From the NCBI GenBank assembly GCA_030647655.1, contig JAUSJH010000021.1, forward strand, positions 1 to 51,901: a DNA stretch of 51,901 nt, in the 5' to 3' direction. Each line of letters begins with the position of its first letter. Within the stretch, counting starts at the first letter, position 1. Below the pieces are notes generated by a model that did no database searches, was not told the DNA's origin, and was given only the letters and a program-made list of their open reading frames with translations. The position numbers were made by a program, and so were the translations under genes. Source of the DNA: a bacterium. GTDB taxonomy: Bacteria > Patescibacteriota > Minisyncoccia > Phycocordibacterales > UBA2100. Shown piece after piece: positions 18,675 to 25,533 of the stretch.

Positions 18675-18745
18675 GGGCTTATAGTAAAGTGGCATTACGC
18701 GGCATTCGCATTGCCGAGTCCCGGGTTCGATTCCCGGTAAGTCCA
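18675..18745 (+). tRNA. tRNA-Ala(CGC)
   Basis: Cloverleaf; CGGCA-TTCGCAT-TGCCG anticodon arm; G3:U70 acceptor pair; CCGGG-TTCGATT-CCCGG T-arm; no encoded CCA. Confidence 0.93.
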
Positions 18746-18746
18746 A

Positions 18747-18813
18747 AAAAACAAGAAGCGTAGCGACTATGTTTTTCTCGATGCAGCAGTACTCTGCGGC
18801 GCCAAAAATTAGT
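18747..18813 (+). repeat. Post-tRNA hairpin element, copy A
   Basis: AAAAACA-AGAAGCGTAGCGACTA-TGTTTTT followed by GATGC...GGCGCCAAAAATTAGT; matches the element at 21785-21881. Confidence 0.6.
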
Positions 18814-19291
18814 TTAACCACCAAATACCGAGCGAGAGATAGGCGGCGAAGAATATCCATGCTAGATAGGGGAGCATGAGATGCGCGGCGCGACGATCAA
18901 TTCCCCACGCGCTTGCGATGAGTGAGAGCACGGTGAATCCGAGGAACAGCACATCCACAAATGCAACAAGCGCCGAGTGGAGCCCGAAGAAAAACACCGT
19001 CCATGCCGCGTTAAGAAGCAGTTGCAAAAAATAAAAACGCACCCATGCGCGCGTTTGCTCCGATTGCTGCTTCTTCGTCCAAACGATCGCGAGCGCAAGC
19101 GCCATAAGAAAATAGAGAACGAGCGAGACGATGATGACCACCAAATCAGTGGGCGTGAGCGGCGGCTTCGCGAGTCCTGCATACCAACTCGAGACCCGCG
19201 TATCAACAAATAAATATCCGACCAGTCCCGCCCCCAAAGTGGCGAGGAACGCCATCCCTACCCGAATGAACGGGTCCATGATCTTCAGCAT
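18809..19291 (-). CDS. TspO/MBR family protein
   Basis: SSWYAGLAKPPLTP; LLLNAAWTVFFFGLHS; PYLAWIFFAAYLSLGIWWLN. Confidence 0.95.
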   Translation of the reverse strand: MLKIMDPFIRVGMAFLATLGAGLVGYLFVDTRVSSWYAGLAKPPLTPTDLVVIIVSLVLYFLMALALAIVWTKKQQSEQTRAWVRFYFLQLLLNAAWTVFFFGLHSALVAFVDVLFLGFTVLSLIASAWGIDRRAAHLMLPYLAWIFFAAYLSLGIWWLN

Positions 19292-19334
19292 ATGCCCGCA
19301 CCATTGGGTTGTCCACAGGAGGAAGAATCCTTTA

Positions 19335-19405
19335 TCGGGCCGCCGAGAATCGAACTCGGGCTACAAGACCCCCAGCCTTGCGTACTGCCACTATACGACG
19401 GCCCG
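19335..19405 (-). tRNA. tRNA-Pro(GGG)
   Basis: Minus strand CGGGCCG...CAAGG-CTGGGGG-TCTTG...CCGAG-TTCGATT-CTCGG-CGGCCCG; C1-G72 pair. Confidence 0.9.
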
Positions 19406-19441
19406 TCTGTTTTGAAGTTCTCTATCGGGCCGCCGGGAATC

Positions 19442-19461
19442 CCTGCCTGCCGGCAGGCAGG
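19442..19461. repeat. 20-bp perfect palindrome CCTGCCTGCCGGCAGGCAGG
   Basis: Splits a T-loop (GGGAATC|...|GAACCCGG); same core as 47262-47281. Confidence 0.85.
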
Positions 19462-19524
19462 GAACCCGGTCTCTACCCGCTTCGCGGCCGCAGGATGCTA
19501 CGCACATCCGGAGAAGCTCTTTTT

Positions 19525-19595
19525 TCGGGGTGCCGGGAATCGAACCCGGTCTACACGCACCCGAAGCGTGCGTACTACCGGTATACTACACCCCG
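19525..19595 (-). tRNA. tRNA-Pro(CGG)
   Basis: Minus strand CGGGGTG-TA-GTATACCGGTAGTAC-G-CACGC-TTCGGGT-GCGTG-TAGA-CCGGG-TTCGATT-CCCGG-CACCCCG. Confidence 0.93.
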
Positions 19596-19807
19596 AAAAA
19601 AGAGCTTCTCCCCAAAGCGCATGCCGTAAGGTACCGGTATACTACGGCCCGATAGAGAACTTCACCTTGTGGTCACAACTCTCGCTCGCTTCCGCTCGCT
19701 CGGTCGCGACCCCGCCTCACGGTCGCTCGCGTCCTCTACGCTCGCGACATCGTTCCGGCTTGCACAGCCGCACTCAATTTGCCGAAGGGCAAATCTCGTG
19801 TCGGCTG

Positions 19808-19881
19808 TGCACCCTTCAGGATTCGAACCTGAGGCCTTTCGAATGTGAATCGAATGCTCTAACCAACTGAGCTAAGGGTGC
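19808..19881 (-). tRNA. tRNA-Val(CAC)
   Basis: Minus strand GCACCCTTAGCTCAGTTGGTTAGAGCATTCGATTCACATTCGAAAGGCCTCAGGTTCGAATCCTGAAGGGTGC; loop TTCACAT. Confidence 0.95.
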
Positions 19882-19946
19882 GTGGTTGAGATTATCCACT
19901 AAAACTGATGCGTTCTCAAGCGTCCTCTGGTATACTCTGGTTCAAC

Positions 19947-20903
19947 ATGGAGTACAAGATCTTCAGCTTGGGTGGAAACGACGGACTTGCCAAGAAGATA
20001 TCAGCGCGTCTCGGCATGCCTCTCGGCGAGATAAAGTGCCGCTCTTTTAGCGATGGTGAACAGCAGGTGCAATTTTTGGAGAACCTGCGCGGCAAGAATG
20101 TCTTCCTCATACAGCCGACGAACCCTCCGGCGGAAAATTGGGTACGGCTCATGCTCGCGATAGACGCCGCGCACGGCGCTTCTGCGCGTGAGATAACCGC
20201 AGTCGTACCGTATTTCGGATATTCGCGGCAGGATAGGAAGTCGAAGTCGCGCGAGCCCATCTCGGCTCGCGTTTTCGCGACGACACTCGAGACCGTCGGC
20301 GCGACGCGCTTTCTCACGATGGACCTTCACAACGACGCTATCGGAGGATTCTTCCGCCACACCATCGTCGACAATCTCTACGCGCGTCATGTGTTCGTTC
20401 CGCACTTCAAGGAGCTTTTCAGAAGCGCGCTCGCGGCGGACAAACTCGTCGTTGTCTCACCTGACGCTGGCGGTGTAGTCCGTGCGCAATCATACGGCAA
20501 GCGGCTGATGAAAGACGGCGAGCTCGCGATAATCCACAAAGAGCGGGACATGCCCAATAAGATCGCACGTATGAAATTAATCGGAGACGTGAAGGGGAAG
20601 GTCGCACTCATTGTAGACGATATGGCGGATACCTGCGGCACACTCGCCCGTGCGGCCGGCCTTTTGGCAGAAAGTGGAGCTCGTGAAGTCTATGCGACAG
20701 CAACACACGGCCTGCTCTCGGGAGATGCGCTCAAAACGCTCGAAGATTCGCCTATCAAGAAACTTTTTATTACTGATACCATCTCCGCCGACCGCCCGCT
20801 CAGCGAAAAGATAGAGGTCGTGTCGGTGGGCGACATATTCGGCGACGCGATACAACGTATCGAGTCGGGGGAGTCGCTTAGCGCTTTGTTTGAGACCGAA
20901 TAG
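19947..20903 (+). CDS. prs: Ribose-phosphate pyrophosphokinase
   Basis: SLGGNDGLAKKISARLG...FSDGE...RQDRKSKSREPISARVFATTLE; VSPDAGGVVRA; IVDDMADTCGT. Confidence 0.97.
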   Translation: MEYKIFSLGGNDGLAKKISARLGMPLGEIKCRSFSDGEQQVQFLENLRGKNVFLIQPTNPPAENWVRLMLAIDAAHGASAREITAVVPYFGYSRQDRKSKSREPISARVFATTLETVGATRFLTMDLHNDAIGGFFRHTIVDNLYARHVFVPHFKELFRSALAADKLVVVSPDAGGVVRAQSYGKRLMKDGELAIIHKERDMPNKIARMKLIGDVKGKVALIVDDMADTCGTLARAAGLLAESGAREVYATATHGLLSGDALKTLEDSPIKKLFITDTISADRPLSEKIEVVSVGDIFGDAIQRIESGESLSALFETE

Positions 20904-20929
20904 GGGGAGGAGTGATGAGATGACCTCGA

Positions 20930-21001
20930 GCTCTCGTCGTTCAATGGATAGGATGGCTCCCTCCGAAGGAGCTGATGCAGGTTCGATTCCTGCCGAGAGC
21001 A
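20930..21001 (+). tRNA. tRNA-Arg(CCG)
   Basis: GCTCTCG...GCTCC-CTCCGAA-GGAGC...GCAGG-TTCGATT-CCTGC-CGAGAGC. Confidence 0.95.
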
Positions 21002-21049
21002 ATTGTAAAGTGAGCGGCAGCACTTCGTCTGATATGCTAGAGTGAACAT

Positions 21050-21529
21050 ATGGAGGGCACAAAAACTTCGACACTTATTCTGATTGCGCTTGGCCTTGCG
21101 GCCGTAGTAGCTTTTCTTTTGTATATCTCGTCGCTCGGCGCCGAGAAAAGAATGGCGTCAGTCAGCAATTTCGAAGAATGTGCCGCGGCGGGGAACCCGA
21201 TTATGGAGTCCTATCCCGAACAGTGTCGCGCGCCCGATGGTCGGACATTTGTGCGCGATATTTCAAACGATGCAAGCAACGGAAGGACGGGAGATCAGGT
21301 AGTATCCAATGGTTGTGCGGTCGCGGGCTGCAGTAGTCAATTGTGCGTATCTGCGGAAGAAGCATCGGGGATCGTAACGACCTGTGAATATCGCGCCGAG
21401 TATGCATGTTATCGAGAGGCCTCCTGCGAACCACAGGCGGACGGGAAGTGTGGTTGGACGCAAACGTCGGGATTGCAGAGCTGCCTTGCGAATCCTCCCG
21501 CAATTGATACAAGCGTTCAGGTCTACTAA
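21050..21529 (+). CDS. Membrane-anchored eight-cysteine-cluster-type secreted protein
   Basis: N-terminal TM then Cys-rich GCAVAGCSSQLCVSAEEA...CEYRAEYACYREASCEPQADGKCGW. Confidence 0.8.
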   Translation: MEGTKTSTLILIALGLAAVVAFLLYISSLGAEKRMASVSNFEECAAAGNPIMESYPEQCRAPDGRTFVRDISNDASNGRTGDQVVSNGCAVAGCSSQLCVSAEEASGIVTTCEYRAEYACYREASCEPQADGKCGWTQTSGLQSCLANPPAIDTSVQVY

Positions 21530-21570
21530 TCGCGAGGATTTTTGGTAGGATAGCTGCGAAGCGAAATAGA

Positions 21571-21641
21571 GGGCCTATAGTTCAGCGGTAGAACGCGTCC
21601 ATGGCATGGACGAGGTCGGGGTCCGACTCCCCGTAGGTCCA
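21571..21641 (+). tRNA. tRNA-Ala(GGC)
   Basis: GGGCCTA...CGTCC-ATGGCAT-GGACG...CGGGG-TCCGACT-CCCCG-TAGGTCC; G3:U70 pair; C at T-loop position 55. Confidence 0.9.
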
Positions 21642-21647
21642 ATAGGT

Positions 21648-21681
21648 CAGAAAATGCCGGATTAATTTCCGGCTTTTTCTG
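21648..21681 (+). terminator. Terminator-like hairpin after tRNA-Ala
   Basis: CAGAAAatGCCGGattaatttCCGGCttTTTCTG. Confidence 0.75.
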
Positions 21682-21695
21682 TACCTTACCATGCA

Positions 21696-21782
21696 GGGGA
21701 GTCGGACCGCGGGCCGCAGGCGTCGACGAGACGCTGAAGGTTTCGAGCACAGCAGTGCGAGAGGCGACTCCCCGTAGGTCCA
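21696..21782 (+). repeat. tRNA-tail-mimicking structured element, copy 1 (after tRNA-Ala)
   Basis: Antisense T-arm GGGGAGTCGGACC, core GCGGGCCGCAGG...GAAGGTTTCGAGC...GAGAGG, then CGACTCCCCGTAGGTCCA identical to the tRNA 3' end. Confidence 0.8.
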
Positions 21783-21784
21783 CA

Positions 21785-21881
21785 GAAATAAGGAGCGAAG
21801 CGACTATATTTCGTAGGATGCCGTGCGGAGACACGACGCCACAAAATTAGTATGCCGTGCGAATACGCGGCGCTACAGAAT
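21785..21881 (+). repeat. Post-tRNA hairpin element, copy B, plus tandem ATGCCGTGC...ACAGAAT units
   Basis: GAAATA-AGGAGCGAAGCGACTA-TATTTC; 21818-21847 and 21852-21881 near-identical hairpin units. Confidence 0.65.
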
Positions 21882-21900
21882 ATCCGCGATTTCTGGATGA

Positions 21901-21968
21901 TATACCCCATGAGATATTTGCCTGTACATTGTTACAAAGTTTAACTTCTTTATCTCACGGGGTATACT
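21901..21968 (+). promoter_or_regulatory. Dyad promoter element (copy 3) upstream of FAD oxidase
   Basis: TATACCCCATGAGATA (21901-21916) / TATCTCACGGGGTATA (21951-21966); TATACT 6 nt before ATG. Confidence 0.8.
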
Positions 21969-21974
21969 TGCCTA

Positions 21975-23645
21975 ATGGATTTACGCGCCGCGATAGCGCC
22001 ACTCATTAAAGGCGACGCTCTTGACGACGCTGAAACGCTCCGAAAATTCAGCCGCGACACGAGCATTTTCGAACGAAAGCCCGCTCTTGTCGTATCGCCC
22101 AAAGATGCAGATGACGTTTCGGCGCTCGTGCGATTCGCAACTGAGGCAAAAAAGCGCGGCGAGAACATCTCTCTCACTGCCCGTAGCGCGGGGACCGACA
22201 TGTCGGGAGGCCCCCTCACTGACTCCGTCGTTGTCTCCTTCACGAAATACATGAATAAAATGGGTGAAATCGGCTCTGATTATGCGATAGCTGAGCCGGG
22301 CGTGTACTATCGTGATTTTGAAAAACAAACGCTCGCAAAAAACGGGTCTATCCTTCCTCCATACCCTGCCTCGCGTGAGATGTGTGCTTTGGGCGGCATG
22401 ATCGCGGACAACGCAGGCGGCGAGCTGACTCTGCGATACGGCAAGATGGATCGCTATGTGCAAGAGCTCGACATGGTGCTTTCTGACGGTTCGCGGGCAA
22501 CATTTAGCCCACTCGGAGCAACGGATCTTGCCAAAAAGAAAGCCGAACAATCCATCGAGGGAGAAATATATCGTCGTATGGACGAGCTTATCAGGAGCAA
22601 TCAAGACATTATCGGAGCGGCTCGCCCGAACGTAACGAAAAATTCGGCGGGGTATGCGCTGTGGGACATCTGTGATCCGAAGAAAGGCACGTTCGATCTT
22701 ACAAAACTAATCGTCGGTTCGCAGGGCACACTCGGCCTTATCACGAAAGCTCGGTTCTCACTCCTCAAAACGAAACCACATCACGCCATGCTCGTTATAT
22801 TCCTTTCTGATCTCGTGAAACTGCCGGAAATAGTGCGGCGCGTACGCGCATTCGACCCGGAATCATTTGAATCGTACGATGACCACACGTTCAAGCTCGC
22901 GGCTCGCTATGCGTACGACTTTCTCAAGCACATGGGATTGTGGCAATCTATTACGCTCGCCTTCGCTTTTCTTCCTGAAGTTTGGATGGCCATAACCGGT
23001 GGTATTCCCAAACTCGTCCTCCTAGCGGAATTTGCCGAGGACACCGATGAAGAGGCGCAAGACAAAGCTCATAAGGCGCGCGCAGCACTCTTGGACCTGT
23101 CGGTGTCAACAAAAATCGCCATTGGAACAATGGAAAAGAAATACTGGAAGATTAGGCGAGAAAGCTTTGCGCTCCTGCGGAAACATGTGCACGGTCTCCA
23201 CGCAGCGCCATTTATCGATGACATCGTCGTTCACCCCGACGACTATCCGAAATTCCTACCGGAATTGAATGCGCTCCTCGCGCAGTATGACATCATGCAT
23301 ACGATCGCAGGACACATCGGTGATGCAAACTTCCACATCATCCCGCTTGTTGACCTTGGCAATCCGGCGCATCGGAAAGCAATAATGGAATTAACCCCCA
23401 AGGTCTACGAGCTTGTCGCCAAATACAAGGGCTCGATAACGGGTGAACATAACGACGGCATCATCCGCACGCCATATCTACACATGATGTACGGTCCGAA
23501 GATACTGGAATTATTTGCCGAAACCAAACGCATCTTTGACCCTCAAAATATTTTCAACCCCGGCAAAAAGGTCAGCTTGCCTGGGGAGGGCGGCACCATC
23601 GCCGACATCGAAAAATACATGGCCCGACCCGTTGTTTCGCACTGA
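21975..23645 (+). CDS. FAD-binding oxidoreductase, GlcD/D-lactate dehydrogenase-like
   Basis: FAD_binding_4-type N-terminus (ARSAGTDMSGG), C-terminal IFDPQNIFNPGKK. Confidence 0.9.
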   Translation: MDLRAAIAPLIKGDALDDAETLRKFSRDTSIFERKPALVVSPKDADDVSALVRFATEAKKRGENISLTARSAGTDMSGGPLTDSVVVSFTKYMNKMGEIGSDYAIAEPGVYYRDFEKQTLAKNGSILPPYPASREMCALGGMIADNAGGELTLRYGKMDRYVQELDMVLSDGSRATFSPLGATDLAKKKAEQSIEGEIYRRMDELIRSNQDIIGAARPNVTKNSAGYALWDICDPKKGTFDLTKLIVGSQGTLGLITKARFSLLKTKPHHAMLVIFLSDLVKLPEIVRRVRAFDPESFESYDDHTFKLAARYAYDFLKHMGLWQSITLAFAFLPEVWMAITGGIPKLVLLAEFAEDTDEEAQDKAHKARAALLDLSVSTKIAIGTMEKKYWKIRRESFALLRKHVHGLHAAPFIDDIVVHPDDYPKFLPELNALLAQYDIMHTIAGHIGDANFHIIPLVDLGNPAHRKAIMELTPKVYELVAKYKGSITGEHNDGIIRTPYLHMMYGPKILELFAETKRIFDPQNIFNPGKKVSLPGEGGTIADIEKYMARPVVSH

Positions 23646-23664
23646 CCGGCACGAGACTATGCCG

Positions 23665-23982
23665 CTATACAAGCTTCAGGACGTGAAGTAGGAAGAATCC
23701 TGCGATGACACCAACGGCCAGAATAACGGCAACAGTCTCTAAGAAGATTATTGTGGAGAGCCGCGGCGCATGTTTCAAACGTAATGTCAGACTAGCGACG
23801 GTGAACAATCCGAGTGCGAGAGCGCCCTTGCCGAGCCAGTGGTGATAAAACGTCGCCTTGAGCCAATCCTTAAGTGCGGGTGTTTCTTCCGCGCTGACGA
23901 TGAGTACTGCAAGCATCAATGATGTCACGATAGTCGCGATTGCGACTGAACGAACCCACGAAGCGAGTGGTGAGTTCATCAT
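23665..23982 (-). CDS. Small membrane protein
   Basis: 105 aa, three hydrophobic segments; ATGA overlap with upstream gene. Confidence 0.7.
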   Translation of the reverse strand: MMNSPLASWVRSVAIATIVTSLMLAVLIVSAEETPALKDWLKATFYHHWLGKGALALGLFTVASLTLRLKHAPRLSTIIFLETVAVILAVGVIAGFFLLHVLKLV

Positions 23983-24425
23983 ATTGAGCCGGAGACAAAC
24001 ATGCCTGATGCCGCCGTTGCCACTCCGATTACTAGCGCTACGAACGTCAAAAGCGCCGTGCTTTTTCGAAGCCCGTCATCCGGATTTGCACGTAGATATG
24101 AAGCGCAAAGTGCGATTGAGAGCGCGACGAATGGCAGAACGAGGAAAATATGTTCCTTCGTCTCCATAAAGAAAGTATGCGCGACGGGCGCGGCCCCTGC
24201 GAGTATTCGCGGTTTGACCGCCGTGCCGTAGTACGTCACGTAATAATAGGCCGATGTCGCCCACGATAATAAGAAGAGTGCCGCGGCTGACCACGCGAGG
24301 CGCGAGATAAACACGTAGTTCGGTGCTTTCTTGAGGAGGTGCATTAGGACGACGTTGTGCATGCCTATCGCGATAATACCGCCGATGACGTGGACAATGA
24401 GCAGGGCGGCAAGGGTAGTCGTCAT
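23979..24425 (-). CDS. Integral membrane protein with conserved histidines
   Basis: IVHVIGGIIAIGMHN..., HTFFMETKEHIFLVLPF. Confidence 0.75.
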   Translation of the reverse strand: MTTTLAALLIVHVIGGIIAIGMHNVVLMHLLKKAPNYVFISRLAWSAAALFLLSWATSAYYYVTYYGTAVKPRILAGAAPVAHTFFMETKEHIFLVLPFVALSIALCASYLRANPDDGLRKSTALLTFVALVIGVATAASGMFVSGSI

Positions 24426-24925
24426 ACTTTTCGTGGTGCGTGTGTGCGGGCGCGTATCCAACGCAAACCAAGACCTACCAGCACGATAGCAATCGCGTAG
24501 TATGTCAGTATTTCAAAATAGGATGCACTGGTTTTACCGATGACTCCCAGAACGAGCGCGGCATACCATGAGGTGAGCGACACCGCGGCGCCTACAGCGA
24601 ACGGCATTATTCGCGCCTGAAGAAGGATTGCGTTCCCGACAAGGACTGCGACAACGGTCATTTTGGCCCAGAACGATGGACTGGTGAGGATTCCCACGTG
24701 TTCTGTGAGCCGGAAATACAGCAAAAATCCAAAGCCCGATATGACGAGCAGGAAAAGCCCCGTCCGCATGACGGTATAGGTTACCGCGAGCACCTTCCGC
24801 TCTTCATCGTTGACGATGTCGTCGCTATTGAAACGTGTGTAATATATTTCGGCAAATGTCGCCGCGCCGACACCAAGGACGGTGCCGATCACATGCATGA
24901 TAACCAAAAGTTCCATTAACGTCAT
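24422..24925 (-). CDS. Integral membrane protein
   Basis: MTLMELLVIMHVIGTVLGVGAATFAEIYYTRF; four or more hydrophobic segments; ATGA overlaps on both sides. Confidence 0.75.
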   Translation of the reverse strand: MTLMELLVIMHVIGTVLGVGAATFAEIYYTRFNSDDIVNDEERKVLAVTYTVMRTGLFLLVISGFGFLLYFRLTEHVGILTSPSFWAKMTVVAVLVGNAILLQARIMPFAVGAAVSLTSWYAALVLGVIGKTSASYFEILTYYAIAIVLVGLGLRWIRARTHAPRKV

Positions 24926-25506
24926 ATACCTTGTGATCCTAATTCTCGTACCTGCGCCACCCATGCATCGTGCTTCACCGGTTCTGAATGCTCGGCCGGT
25001 CCCATTGTCGTTACGTGCACATCCATACCTGAGAAACCGAGGATGCCGCGCGATATCTCATTCGTATAATCGCCGTATTTCAACCGTGTCATAAAAGGAC
25101 TATGAGCTCCGTCAACGACGATGACGCGAGCCGTCTTACCCTTCAGCAATTCTACTACATCGTGAGTCTCCTTATCAAAATGAAATGCGAAGCCAGGCAA
25201 CCATATCCGGTCGAACATACCCTTGAGGAGAGCGGGCATGCTCGTCCACCAATTCGGGTACAAAATTACCACATGGTCAGCCCAACGTATGTTCTCCTGC
25301 ACGAGCTTAAGATCTGGCTCAAGAGGTTGAATTTCACTGTACCCCTTGTGCAGGATGGGATCGAATCGTAACTCACTGAGATTAACTCGCTTGGTTTCAT
25401 TGCCAGCAGCGCGAGCCGCATTTTCGTAGGCGTCGGCAAGCTCTCCAGTAAATCCATGGAGATGGGAATGACCGACCAATATGAATATCTTACGACTTGA
25501 TGCCAC
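24922..25506 (-). CDS. NAD(P)H-quinone oxidoreductase, flavodoxin-like (KefF/MdaB family), GTG start
   Basis: KIFILVGHSHLHGFTGELADAYENAARAAG...YPNWWTSMPALLKGMFDRIWLPGFAF. Confidence 0.9.
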   Translation of the reverse strand: MASSRKIFILVGHSHLHGFTGELADAYENAARAAGNETKRVNLSELRFDPILHKGYSEIQPLEPDLKLVQENIRWADHVVILYPNWWTSMPALLKGMFDRIWLPGFAFHFDKETHDVVELLKGKTARVIVVDGAHSPFMTRLKYGDYTNEISRGILGFSGMDVHVTTMGPAEHSEPVKHDAWVAQVRELGSQGI

Positions 25507-25512
25507 GGGTTC

Positions 25513-25527
25513 AGTATAGCGTATAAT
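25513..25527. promoter_or_regulatory. Back-to-back divergent -10 boxes for leaderless GTG-start genes
   Basis: Minus TATACT (25513-25518) and plus TATAAT (25522-25527), each 6 nt from GTG. Confidence 0.75.
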
Positions 25528-25533
25528 AAACAC

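Larger units (their letters stand above)
19414..19663 (-). pseudogene. Interrupted tRNA-Pro-like locus bounded by 19-bp inverted repeats
   Basis: GAAGTTCTCTATCGGGCCG (19414-19432) vs CGGCCCGATAGAGAACTTC (19645-19663); 5' and 3' tRNA-Pro-like halves separated by an intact tRNA-Pro and a 20-bp palindrome in the T-loop. Confidence 0.6.

Noticed and set aside
19679-19748. CGCTCG-rich low-complexity tract resembling a repeat array
   Set aside because: Irregular, no unit/spacer structure; not CRISPR. Probably degenerate simple sequence.
19292-19870. 192-aa plus-strand ORF with IGPPRIELGL / NRTRSTRTRS type sequence
   Set aside because: Translation of antisense tRNA genes; typical tRNA-derived false ORF.
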